From positions 4,280,927-4,344,926 of the forward strand of contig KK106981.1 in assembly GCA_000611775.1 (NCBI GenBank): a stretch of 64,000 nt of DNA, written 5' to 3'. Source of the DNA: Umbilicaria muhlenbergii (Eukaryota; Ascomycota; Lecanoromycetes; Umbilicariales; Umbilicariaceae). Numbering within the stretch: the first letter of the stretch is position 1; every line of letters starts with the position of its first letter. This document shows positions 10,081 to 21,724 of this stretch, piece by piece. Under the pieces are notes generated by a model. That model was not told the origin of the DNA, did no database searches, and saw only the letters and a list, made by a program, of their open reading frames with translations. A program made the translations under genes and the position numbers.

Positions 10081-11675
10081 ATGGGTTCCTCACAGGCGGA
10101 AACGCCCTCAGCGGATGACAACCGCCGCACCACGTTCGATCAAGTCATTGTCGATATCAAAGACTATGTCTTCCACTACGAGATCAAGAACCCCAGAGCA
10201 TGGCTCTATGCCCGTACCACTATGCTTGATGCCCTTGGGTGTGCTATAGAGAGCCTACACAATAGCCCAGAATGCAGGAGCTTATTAGGGCCTATTGTAC
10301 CTGGGACGGCGGTGCCAGACGGCTTCAGACTTCCGGGTACATCGTATCAGCTTGATCCGGTAAAAGGCGCGTTTGATTTGGGATCGATGATACGATATTC
10401 CGATCACAACGACGCTTTGGGCGGTGCTGATGCGTCACATCCTTCAGGTATGCTGTTGCTTGTTGCAGTGTTACTCGCTGCAAAACACAGGCTCATGGTG
10501 TATCTCAATCGCTGATCTGTCCCGTTTGATTGGAAGATAACCTGGGCGCCATTCTCGCCGTATCTGACTGGCTCTGTCGATCCGCCGCCAACGGCAAGTT
10601 GACCCATCACGGGCCACCACTTACCATACACACTATCCTCACAGCCATGATCAAAGCGTACGAGATTCAAGGCTGTTTCCAGATCCAGAATGCCTTTCAC
10701 CCCTACGGTATGGACCACACTATCCTCGTTAAGCTCGCCTCTACGGCCGTCGTCTCCTGGCTACTTGGTCTCAGCGAGGATCAAACAATGGCCGCGATCT
10801 CGCATGTGTTCATGGATGGCTGCCCTCTGCGGGTCTTCCGCGGCGCTCCCAATACCATCCCTCGTAAAGGATGGGCGGCGGGTGATGCGTGTACGCGCGC
10901 CGTACAATTAGCACTTCTCATACGTAAAGGCCAACCCGGTGGTCACACTGTGCTGACAAGTCCGCGCTGGGGCTTCTATACCAATCTGTGGCACGGCAAC
11001 ACGTTTTCGCTCCCCAAGCCCTACAGCACCTGGGTCGTCGAGAACATCTTCTTCAAATGCATTCCCGCAGAAGGACACGGTATTTCGTCGATTGAAGCCG
11101 CTCTTCAACAGGCCGCCCGGTTAAGGAAGCGAGGTCTTGATCCTGCTCATGATATTGAAAGCATCAATGTCCGAACACAGGCCGCTGCCGTCCGAATCAT
11201 TAGTAAAGCTGGGGAGCTCCACAACGCCGCTGATCGCGATCATTGTATGCAGTATATGATCGCTGTTTCGCTGCTCAAAGGCGAAATCATGGAAGTCGCA
11301 GATTATAGTAACGAGAGCAAGTGGGCCACCAGTCCAGACGTGGCGTCGCTGCGAGCGAAAATCAAGATAAGAGAGGAACCGAGTTTTACGAGAGACTATC
11401 TCGATCTTAGCAAGAAGTCAGCCGCGAGTGGAATAACCATCGTGCTGAAGAACGGGCAGGTAATGGACGAAGTAGTGGTGGAGTTCCCTATAGGCCATGT
11501 CGAGAACGAAAACACCTTGGCTACGGTAAAAGCAAAGTTCAGGAGGAACATGAGTTTACGCTTCGAGGAACAGGAAGTCGAGGGCATCATGGCAGCCGCT
11601 GAGAATGATGACATGGCTGTTTCCAAGTTCGTAGACCTTCTTGTACGGAAAGGTGAAAGGGAGAACAAACTGTAA
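10081..11675 (+). CDS. MmgE/PrpD family dehydratase (2-methylcitrate dehydratase-like)
   Basis: PrpD enzymes dehydrate 2-methylcitrate to 2-methylaconitate; relatives act on citrate, alkylcitrates or decarboxylate cis-aconitate. Exons 10081-10447 and 10537-11675 give 501 aa. The 89-nt intron (GTATGC...AAG) joins ASHPS to DNLGAILAV, rebuilding the family motif of an HPSDN block after DxND (here SDHNDALGGAD). The C-terminal part includes the sugar-like half typical of the fold (GITIVLKNGQVMDEVVVEFPIGH, discontinuous with the core). The motif is closer to 2-methylcitrate dehydratase than to A. terreus cis-aconitate decarboxylase. There is no obvious mitochondrial leader. The nearby citrate synthase-like enzyme would supply a substrate of the right kind; this pairing is an inference. 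Confidence 0.87.
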
Positions 11676-12106
11676 ATAGGAACAGAGAGAGAGATATTTG
11701 CAGTGCCTAAATCAACAGAATCTTTGAGTACGAGAAACAACACGAAACCCTTTGAAAATGATTTCTGATGCCTTTGGAACCAAAAGACTCATGTCCTTTA
11801 GATTTTGGTTTCAGGCACTTACGACTATTCAAGCAGTTGCATATATAACATTATTTGCCGACGAGTACTGAAAATGGTATGACAACTGTAAGTGGTACTA
11901 GGATCTCTTTGTTGCAGCAGAAATGGTCTCTAGAGTCGTCAGTCCTCCCCAAAGCTTATCTCATAATTACACCTTCACATGCACATGAAGTGTATGATTT
12001 GAAGAACCAGCTCCAGGGAAAGGACGTTGAACTCAAATCTCATAGATAGTTGTGGCTAGGGGAATTAGCTGCGAGATCGATACGGAGGGTGTGGGTGAAG
12101 GCAATC
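11676..12106. other. Convergent 3' flanks of the PrpD and dienelactone hydrolase genes
   Basis: 430 bp between two stop codons on opposite strands. AT-rich 3' flanking DNA; nothing else seen. Confidence 0.5.
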
Positions 12107-13282
12107 TCACAAGAACTCGAGCAAGGTCTTATAGCCGCGCTCGTACTCCTCCCTGCTTCTTGGGTTCTCTAGATCGGCACTGACCAGGGTCAGCAAGAAC
12201 ACTGCTAGACTGAATGATGACTCGAGAAAGCTATTCTTACCGAGCAGCCATCCAACCCTACAACGCGGCGATCAGTCACCGTCCTTCGTAGTAATTCATG
12301 CCCTCGAGGAGCCACTTACATGAACCTGGTCGTGAAACGTCTCAATGTGCGCAGGCACCCTCAGCGCCTCTTTGAATTCCTCGACTGCGTCTGCCGGTTC
12401 GTCCTTGGACGCAAGCATGCATATCGGCACCGTCAAAGCCTCCGCGTCCTTTGGATCGACCATACTCGGATGCGCCGTGGAGACAGCCGTGAAGGGAGTA
12501 TCTTCCCCTGAGGACAGTACAATGATCTACTTGCCCTCCCCATTTTCGTCAGCTCTCTGTCAGCCTTACTAGGCGCTTTCTCTGAGCCCTCCCAAACCAA
12601 ATTCGACAGAGTAGATGGAAACACTCCCACCTTCCCTCCCCAACACAGTCCCAAAGCGCCCCATCTCTGGATTATCCCGCCGCTCTTCTTGGTGATTTCT
12701 CGGACGAGGCTAGGGATCTTCGGCACGTTGTTGGCCGCTGAGGCGGGGCCTTTGATGAATTCGCCTAGCTTTTTGCCTTTTTCGGGCGTGTCGGGCGGGA
12801 CCCAGGCATGGTCTGCTGGATTGCCGTGGAAGAAATCGGGCATATATACTTGGTATTGGTGGGAGCTGTCATCTGAATAGGCGAGGATATCGGCACCCTA
12901 GGCGTGAATGTTTAGTCGGGGCATATTAAAGGGCTCTCTTCTCTCTCTCATAGCTAATCAGGGGAAAGAGGCGGATATGAAGAGAGACTAAACCTGTAGG
13001 GTCTGAGGACAGTATCCAAAAATGTCGAAGACGAAGAGGATGGCAGACTTCGCGTCCGAGGGACCGGTCTTGTCTGGTGTGCCTCTCAGGGTTTTGTTGT
13101 AAATAATCGAAGTGGGTTTTGTACGTACATATCCTCATGCCATCGACGGTGATATAACGGCCTTTCTCCTTGTAATTGACTTGAGCCGGTGGAACAGTAC
13201 AGCACGCCTTGACTTCTTAGCACTTCACAGCCTTTGGCGTTTTGATTGGACTGCTCACTTGACTATGTCCGTGTTGAGCCAT
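12107..13282 (-). CDS. Dienelactone hydrolase family protein (alpha/beta hydrolase)
   Basis: Seven exons keep frame: 13282-13259, 13207-13129, 13082-12994, 12897-12570, 12507-12320, 12257-12241 (17 nt) and 12179-12107, giving about 265 aa. The catalytic Cys sits in GLCWGGK, the Asp in LASKDEP and the His in FHDQVHGWMAARADLE. The conserved ILFVFDIFGYCPQTLQGADILA and YERGYKTLLEFL blocks are also present. The fungal relatives are cytoplasmic AIM2-like proteins and cluster-borne hydrolases acting on lactones or thioesters. The second intron boundary (13083-13128, 46 nt) and the tiny first exon are the least certain parts of the model. The gene lies between a PrpD-family enzyme and an MFS exporter, so a role in the same small-molecule pathway is possible. 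Confidence 0.83.
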
Positions 13283-14581
13283 GATTATTGTTAAAAGGTA
13301 ATTGATCGCAGACTGCCAGAAAGCCTCAGTCTTCCCGTCAAGCTTGCCTCTGCGTCCAGGAAAGCACGTGTGTAAATAAGCCAGCCGGCCCGCTCTGGGG
13401 TCCAGGGCTGCACCGCGCGTATGTCGGAGTGATCACGACGCATGCTCGAAAGAGTACCTTGCAACTCTGTGTTACCCAGAGAGATACAAACCATTCTGCC
13501 CAGTGATAGTGAAGTAAGCTGTCTGTTCTCCTGCTATATGCAGGTGCACTATTTAGGGCGGGCCAAACGGAATCGAGAAGAGAGTCTATACCAGTGGCTT
13601 TGCGCACGAGCACCGGCCGTTGGGGCCAATCCTACCTTAGGGCTCAAGGTGCGGGAGGAAGGCTTCAGCCCATGGTAGGCCTCCTTCAGCTGAGTCTAGC
13701 ATGGCACAACCTGGACGTCGATTGACAGATAAGGAGCTGTCAGACAGGATCGGTCTCTGTCCCTCAAGGGGCTGTATTCTGCAGTTTACGCCAGCCAGGC
13801 ACTTCATCCTCAGCCATGCGACGTACAAAGGTCCAGTCTCCTCCAGTGCTCCCGCAGCCGGTTGCCGAAGGATTCCAGATGCCGGGTTACACCAGAGGCG
13901 GGATGGCAGCCACGCCAGCGTGGTCCAACGTTCGGTTACCGAGCCCTGCATGACGCTAAGCCGAACCCTGCATGAGGTGAAGCAATGAGCGATTGCGCCT
14001 TTGTCGTCGTTCGGTCACATCCTGCCTTTCTGGCGCAGTGCGGGGCTGCACCTCAATCAGCTGGCAGACAACATTTGCAGTCAGCTGAGACCGAGGAGAC
14101 CCTGATCACCCGCAAAGTGCCGCGGCCGGACGAGGCAAGCACAAAGCGGTGGCCTCAACACACGTCATTGTGTCCTGCTTGTGCGGTCCGGTAGTACCGC
14201 TTAGACCGGTACGGCGCCATGTTTCCCTGCGCGAGGGCTTAGGAGTTAGGACATAGGCTCTGGCACATGCTAATCTCCATCGCTCTCGGCTCGCCGCTCA
14301 TTCACTGGCTGAGATATGTCCGCCTTGACGCCGTTAAACGAAGGCTTCACAAAGGCCGTGGCCGTGACGTGCGTGGCTGCCGTCGCGCCTGCCATGCGCA
14401 CTTCACCTTAAGATCCTTTGTTCTGCACCGTAGCCGCAACATTGCTCTCACTATCTGACCTACAACTCTTCTCGTTCCTATCTGGCAATTGGATCAATAG
14501 TGAAGCCTCCGAACACCCGCCTGCATTGCCTTCTCGCTGCTCTCCTCGTCTCTCCTCATCCCTCCTTCTCGCCTCATTACC
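13283..14581. other. Divergent intergenic region before the MFS gene
   Basis: 1.3 kb, GC-rich, with no supported gene. Several frames of 60-104 codons overlap in both directions without domain signal. It separates the divergently transcribed hydrolase and transporter genes. Confidence 0.4.
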
Positions 14582-16424
14582 ATGTCTCGACCACTCTCGG
14601 AACACACCGCCTCGGAGGAGACTCTTCCCGTGGACGGCCGGTTCTCTTCCCAATCCAGAGAAGAGAGCGATACCGGCCTCTACACCACCGACAGCGCCCG
14701 TGCAAAAAATGAGAAGACCGAGCCAGAGAACGACCCGGACATTGTCACCTGGAATGGCGCCGACGACCCAGAGGATCCCAAGAACTGGAGCAAGAGTCAC
14801 AAGTGGGCCATCACAGCTGTAGGCTCTGCAACGCCCCGTTTCTAATCTTCAATCTCTCGCTGATGTTGCATCCCCCCCCCCCAGATTGTCTCGGCGTTTT
14901 GTTTCATCTCACCCGTATCGTCTTCGATAGTGGCGCCCGCTCTACCCGCCATTTCAAAGGAATTCCACGTTACCAATGAGGTTGAACAAAACCTGATGTT
15001 CAGTATCTTCGTGCTGGCGTATGCCTTTGGCCCACTCTTTTTGGGGCCCCTCTCCGAGGAATTCGGACGCCCTATCGTTCTCCAATTGGCCAACCTCTTC
15101 TACTTCATTTTCAACCTTGTTTGTGGCTTCTCGAGCAATAAGAGCGAAATGTTGGCTTTCAGGTTCTTGGCTGGATTGGGTGGGAGCGCTCCTCTGTGTG
15201 TGAGTAGTGGTCCGATCATGGAATTGGCGAGACCAGGGACTGATGGTTGATAGATTGGTGCGGGCGTTTTGAGCGATGTTTGGCGTGCCGACGAACGCGG
15301 TCAGTACATATGCACGGATTCCAGAATATTGTGCTGATTGGAGTAGGCGCTGCGCTCTCGATATACTCACTCGCACCCCTACTAGGACCTGGTAAGACCC
15401 ATCCCTTTTGCAACTCTACCTTACCGCGAGCCTAACATTCTCTCAGCAATTGGTCCCATAGCCGGTGGATGGATCGCACAAAGAACAACGTGGCGATGGA
15501 TCTTCTGGGCGACCTCAGCTGCCGACGGGCTCGTACAAGGCTTAGGCCTGATTTTCTTGCAGGAAACATATGGACCCAAATTGCTGAAAGACCGGGCCAA
15601 GAAGCAGCGGAAAGAGACGGGCAATGAGAACCTAAAGACAGCGTATGACCACCCGGACCAACGGCTCATTGCGAAATTGAGGCACTCCACTGTCAGGCCA
15701 TTTATTCTCTTGGGCACACAACCAATGGTGCAAGTCCTCGCGCTGTACATGGCCTATCTGTACGGCATTATGTGTAAGACCGGCACTTTTCCCTTCTTGA
15801 CCCCAAGCGAAACTAAATCCATGATTCACAGATCTCGTACTCGGCTCCTTCTCTGCGCTATGGACCGACAAATACCACGAATCCGTCGGCGTCTCCGGCA
15901 TCAATTACGTCTCCGTCGGCCTCGGATGCTTCCTCGGAGCCCAATTCGCCGCCCTCGTAACCAACCGCATCTACATTCGCTTGAAGCGCAAGAACAACGG
16001 CGTCGGCAGACCCGAGTTCCGCCTCCCGCTCATGGTCCCCGGCAGTCTCTTGGTTCCCATCGGCTTGTTCTGGTACGGCTGGAGCGCTGAAGCCAGGGTT
16101 CAGTGGATTATGCCGAATATTGGCATTTGTATCTATGCCATAGGAGGTATTCTCGGCTTTCAGTGTATCCAGGTCTTTCTCGTCGACGCGTACACTCAAT
16201 ACGCCGCTTCGGCTATTGCTGCCGCCGCCTTTCTGCGGAGTTTGGCGGCTTTTGGGTTTCCGCTCTTTGCGCCGTATATGTATAAGGCGATGGGTGATGG
16301 CTGGGCGAATAGTATGTTGGGCTTTATCGCTATCGCTATAGGGCTCCCGTCGCCGTTGCTGCTGTGGAAGTATGGGCCGATGCTTAGGGAGAGGAGTCCG
16401 TATGCGGCGGGCGGGGATCGGTGA
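14582..16424 (+). CDS. MFS transporter, DHA1 drug:H+ antiporter type
   Basis: Six exons keep frame: 14582-14818, 14885-15199, 15254-15299, 15347-15391, 15447-15773 and 15832-16424, giving 520 aa. The acidic, Ser/Thr-rich cytoplasmic N-terminus ends in DPEDPKNWSKSHKWAIT, the usual lead-in to TM1 of the fungal DHA1 family. Motif A is seen as GPLSEEFGRP between TM2 and TM3, and motif C as PLLGPAIGPIAGGWI in TM5. Twelve hydrophobic segments are present. Such proteins export drugs, polyamines or secondary metabolites across the plasma membrane. It closes the metabolic gene group that starts at 4.4 kb and would be a natural exporter for its product, which is inference. The last exon runs from C-ending to G-ending codons. 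Confidence 0.92.
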
Positions 16425-19400
16425 TGGACTGTTTGTGAATTGACACCTTCGACATTTTGGACCTCGTGCCTTTGGGGTTGCGGAAGTGCTTCCGGTTTGG
16501 GGAGACGGTTCCCTCTCGATGATATGATATGCTTGGCAGGGGAGTTTGGGTCTACTAGACGCTGCGGCGAGGACCAAGGAATGTCATCTTGCCAATTGGA
16601 TCGCGCCGACGAGCCCGCGGATGGCGATGCGGAGGGGGCTTGGATTTGGATCTAGGGTGCGGGCTCGCTTTGAGATTGGGGAAGAGAAAAATCATGATGG
16701 CACTGAATTATGATAGCGCTGGCGAAACGGAAAAGAGGACTGAGCGTGTCTTCCTTGTAATGGTGGAGGAGGTGGTTCTGTATTAATGCGCAGGGTGTGT
16801 ATTTTAGGTTCGTTAATGAACCTTGTTGATATCTCTGGAGGTTAGATTCTCGTGGTTAGCTAGGTGGCTTTATGAAGTTGACTGTATTTTAACTACTGGC
16901 CTGGCGCTCTTGAATGAACTCATCCGTGACTGGTGGATATGAGGTAGGGTTGAACTTTGTTGCCGGAGGCATGTCGTTCTTGCTGCCAAGGGCTGCGAGG
17001 CTAACCTCGTGTTTGGTGGATGCTTGACTTTACTCTAACTTTGCTTGTGATACTGACAGCGGTCTCTAGTTGATTTGAAGTGTGAAAGGCTACCACCTCT
17101 CCTTGTCTGAAAACCTGCTACGAAAAACATAGTCTAAGTAACCGGTCCAGTGTGGATAACTAGGAAGCTTACGAACGAAGCTGCTTCTAGATCCTCCTAA
17201 GTCGGTGTAGTAGCGGAGGGGAGAGTAGTAGGACTTGATGCAAAGTAGTGTCTTGAGAATTGAGCATCTTGCTTGAAGCATCGCGGAATAGACAAAGGTG
17301 ATGCAGTAGTAGGAAGCTGGGAAATAAGACTAGTCGCACGGTTCAAGATGACTTGTAGAACGCAATTCTTGTCATGATAAAAAGACCTTTGCAGCGCGTG
17401 GGACAAAGCGTACTCAACATTTTTCCAAATGACCCTCTGCGACACGAACTTGGGTGAAGAGTGCTTCGTGTAGGCCATGACACTTATCCTGCTCTGATGA
17501 CCCAAGTAAGGCTACGGAATGATAGCGGCGATGACCCTCCATGGCATCATCTTCGTTGAAATGATGAAGACTCCTCTCCGTTCTGCGTACATGAAACCAT
17601 TTGAGAGTATGGTCGGATGTAGATTGAAATGGTTGACTATATGGAGGGATCTTCAGTCACCGCACTCATTCCATACTTATCTGTGACCCCGGCACTGGGC
17701 AGCCTTCCAACCAGCGCGCCTGGAGGGAGGTCAAACGGGATGGGGCAGCACTGCGCCAGGACGGTAAGAAGTGGCGGAAATGGCGGACGAGGTGGCAGCA
17801 TCCGAAGGGGGGAGATGATCACATGACGCGCGCTGCCCGGGGCGGGCACTAACGGGAAGGGGTAATCCACAGCGACTTGCGAGTGGTAGATGTACCTCTG
17901 CACAGTACACACAGACAACAACAGGCGTCAATCTTATCCTTTCGATCGACGTCGGCTGTCCGGGTTCCATTTTCCACTCCTTCGGTAGCGTAGGAAGGCA
18001 GTAGGCTAGTTTCGTGATCTCGCTTCCGAATCGCGAGCGTCATGGCCGATTGTCCATCATCCATTATGCAGCAGGAATCCAGCAGTACAAAGTGCGACCT
18101 CAAGAGCATGTCAGATTTCCATGTTCATTGCCGACGCTCTGACCACCATTCCGGCAATTGCCAATGGCACTAAATTTGACAGATCTTGCAGCTTGTCAGA
18201 TTTGACAACTTGACAGGCCGCCTTCCAGATGGCTGATGTGGTAGCCGCTGAAACAGTTGACACGGAAAAGCAGGCAACCGAGCAGCTAAGCGGATGAGGC
18301 TTTGCGAAGTCCGCGTAAGACGTGATGGATCATAGATGCACACCAAACGGGTATGCAGTGCCCATGCCCGCTGCCAATGGAGGGAGCACAAAATCAAGGT
18401 GCATGATGCAGAGCGCCATTCGTTACTGCAGGCGCCGGACAGTTGGACGGGAGGGGGGAAACAAGATTCGAAAAGCTTCCAAGCACCGTTCGGTCTTCCT
18501 CGCTGTCAACGCTGTCGACGCCACGAAGCGGAGGCCTTGGGGTGTCAAGCGAATCTACCGACCATCATCTCTAGCCTCACTCCCATAGATCTGGATGGCC
18601 CACGGATTTTTGCAGAACAATGGTCTGTGGCACACATCTTGGAGGACCATCAGGCCCGTTCGGTCCATGGCCTTTATTGATTACAGCTTCCATCGCACAG
18701 CAGAAGGATCGAATGACACGGAGAGCGGCATGGGTGGTAGCGTGTGGACTTCCATCTCCCAGCGAGTCGAAGTCTAGTGTGAAATCGGCAGATCAACCAG
18801 CGCTCAGGCGACGGAACTGGAAAGTCTTCGATGGTACAACACAGCCCTGTTGATATTTTGGTTGAGTTCGGCCCCGCAGCCCCGCAGTCCCGCAGGCAGC
18901 GTGCAGCGTGCAGCTTGCCTCCCTCGAAATGTGCGCCGCTCCAACTTCTAACTTCCACGGCGAGTCTACTAAGTCCCTCGTACTGTCGAGCACTCTAGGG
19001 CCTCTCCATCGGCGTAATATGTCCTCCGTAAATGCAAGTGTCAAAAGTCAAAGCCAGGCACCAAGGCAAGCGAATTCGATGATCCTTGCCATCCCTGCTC
19101 AAACGTACATCATTCGATATGCGCCGCTGAACCATTTCAAAGCTTCTTCCACCTTGGCTCCAGCAATCCATCAGGACGGAGCCATCAGCAATTGTGCCAG
19201 ACCAGATTCTAAGACAGCACTCACGCGTACACACCTTTCCGAGACCTCATGCCACCCTTGGCCACTTTACTCCATATGGCCACTTGGTGTCTTCACGCTC
19301 CTGAAGCAGTGAGACCCTCCCTCGTAATCCCTGACGCTCAATGGCCTTCTCTTGCTGCTCCTGCCGTATCTCCCTCTGTGGTCTGCCTAAGTTGCAGCAT

Positions 19401-19759
19401 CTAACCAAATTTTCCAATCCCTTACGCTTGTGAGACGTCGCGTTGTGTTGGAATGACCCAAACCGCCGGGTCACGTCGAATCTTGGTATAAGACCCCCCT
19501 GGTTGGCCGCTGACCGAACCCTCATGATAAAACCATGCCACGCCAATGACCTGACTTCCCATTCATTGGAGACCCCTGGAGTACCTCCAATTATTGCGGA
19601 AGGTTTGTGATCTGCTTGAATGATGCCTACCAGGACGTTGTCTTTGCTTACAATGCTTCATAGAGTAACCGCCCACGTCGCGTCAATCACAAGAACATTC
19701 TTCACGGACACGCCCAGCTGCAGCCGCGATAACGCCAAAAGCCTTATCAATTGCCCAAT
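16425..19759. other. Gene-poor stretch, first part
   Basis: 3.3 kb without a supportable gene. Frames of 60-134 codons are scattered over both strands with no domain, no consistent codon bias and no credible intron pairs. Base composition is near that of the rest of the window, so it is not an AT-rich repeat-induced-mutation block. A 92-codon basic frame on the minus strand (19525-19247, ATG start) could be a small protein but cannot be supported. Confidence 0.4.
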
Positions 19760-19948
19760 ATGTGTATCAAGGTTGTTCACATGTACCGCTGCGGACACCA
19801 GCTCATCGAGACGGCAAAATGCGCAAATTGCAAGGGCGGCACGTGCAGGGGAATCAACGAGAAAGTTGTTCCACATACAGACAAGTGTGACCGCTGCTGT
19901 GGTGGATGGTATGGTGAGGCTAACCTCGTCCAATTGGCCATGTGCTAA
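19760..19948 (+). CDS. Small Cys-rich protein (62 aa), putative metal-binding
   Basis: The ATG-started frame encodes MCIKVVHMYRCGHQLIETAK followed by CANCKGGTC, then CDRCCGGW and a short tail. The spacing YRCGH...CxxC...C...CxxC resembles a large group of short fungal proteins with a CGH motif and paired cysteines, probably zinc-binding, whose function is unknown. No signal peptide is seen, which argues against a classic secreted effector. An upstream or downstream exon is possible, because many relatives are longer. This is the only frame in the 16.4-21.7 kb interval with a recognisable pattern. Confidence 0.5.
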   Translation: MCIKVVHMYRCGHQLIETAKCANCKGGTCRGINEKVVPHTDKCDRCCGGWYGEANLVQLAMC

Positions 19949-21724
19949 TAGACTGATCACGTAGACGTGCTGCCAGATAATCAATCCTCTCGGATGACCA
20001 CCAGCCAGCAGCCTTCAGTATATACGACACAATTCAGCCTTAGCCGCCGTACATAACGTTACACCGCCAAGAGCATCGTCCAGAACATCTTCCAGAACAC
20101 CTCACAGAATCATCGTGTGCCGTTTACACAAAGGACCGCTCGTGGACCGTTGGAGTGACCGGAGGATGGGGGAAGCGCCGGCAGAAGGGAAGAGCGTCGC
20201 TAACGACGTGAGTACACGGTGTAGTGTAATTGGTTTGGGACAGTTTGCAAATGGATGTTGTATACCCTCCCGCATTACAGTGGCAGCAGCCACCCCATAT
20301 CTACAAGCCGTATCAGTTGTGCTGGGCACTTGACCATCATAAGCGATGAAGGTTAATTCAAAAGCAATCGAACGGTTAGAATGGGAAAGCTGTTTCGTAT
20401 CGAGCGAGTCTTCGATTGGCGCTCCAGCTTCAAGGAGATTAATCTATGTTGATTCCCCGGAAAAGGCAGGAAAGGAATATCTGACAGCTCTGAGTCTTCG
20501 GAGATGCGTGTGTGACATTGCTTGGCGCTACAAAACGCCGAATCGACAGTCTGCTGCAGGCATGCCGCCACCAGTCATTCATGCACGATAGACAGAAGTT
20601 TCCATCTGGCCTGGGCGGCAATCGGACTTGTGTGGCGCTTGGCAGCCACGTCTTGCTCCTACGTGGGATATGGAGTTCCTGTCTTCTAGACGCAGCCGCC
20701 GATGATGTTTCAACTCCTGTGGGATATAGTCAGCCTCTGCATCGGCGCGCTGCATGTGTGCATGCTGCAGTGCGTCAACACGTGAGAAGAGGGCCACCTA
20801 TTCGACGGAATAGGCAGCACTCTCGGTTAGATTGGAAAGGCCGGCTACAGCTATCGAGCAGACGCGGGAGCACTTCTACGGGGGAGCATGACCGCATCAA
20901 GCAGCACGGTATCACGGGATGGCCTTAAACGGCTACTCTATAAACTATCCATGTACTGTAGCGGACAAAGCGTTGAAGAGAGGAGCTTTCGAGTCTTACC
21001 GGTGGACCTAGGGAGTACTTCGCGACAGTGCTGCCTCACATGCACTGTCAGCTCGACCTTGTGTGTGTGTCCGGCGTGGTGGTGCCAGCGGAGCCAGTAA
21101 GCCATCATCGGCAACGTCGGCCTGCCCTCTTGACAGCCATGCAGGACCGGACCAGGGCCGTCGACGCCATCCTGCATCGCAAGTGTGGGTCATTGGGTGT
21201 GCGGGTAATATGCCTCCTTGGTTGGTGTAGTGCCGCCTTGACCGTTGATGGATGGTGATAGTCCCATTATTGCGCACTTCAACGCCCCCTGCCCAGCAGC
21301 TCCCCCCCTCCATTCCCCTTAGCCATGACAGCACCGGGGTTTTGCCTTAGTGCCTCACTCAGGGCGGGGCGTTCCTTGGCTCGCAGGCACACACGCTCCT
21401 CAGGCTCCAGCGGTTGACAACTTTAAAAGGGACCACCATTGAAGCCATTGGCATCTCGTGACTTCATAAATGCAGTTCAAAGGACTACCTTGGAACTGAG
21501 GTTATACTTTACGGGCCTATGTAAAAAGCAATAGAGTCTGCTTTTCTTCTGATCGAGCACCCACAGGATCAGGAGTAGAGCTGTCTCGATTTGGTGTCAT
21601 AGTTGGTCGACAAGCATCGCAGCAGAGGATGCGCATTTGGCAGGAATAAGCGAAGAAGCCTAGTGGACTATCCCATATCCATAGCTTGGCTTGAAAGTCG
21701 GCCCACCTCAACTCCAACAATGTC
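19949..21724. other. Gene-poor stretch, second part
   Basis: 1.8 kb upstream of Mdm12 with no supported gene. Overlapping frames of 60-138 codons on both strands carry no recognisable domain. Confidence 0.4.

Noticed and set aside
19247-19546. 99-codon basic frame on the minus strand
   Set aside because: It depends on a non-ATG start for full length, has no recognised family and no supporting neighbour; left as a possibility only.
16425-21724. Gene-poor island considered as repeat-induced-mutation debris or a centromere-like block
   Set aside because: Base composition is ordinary, no repeated family or LTR is seen, and flanking genes are intact.
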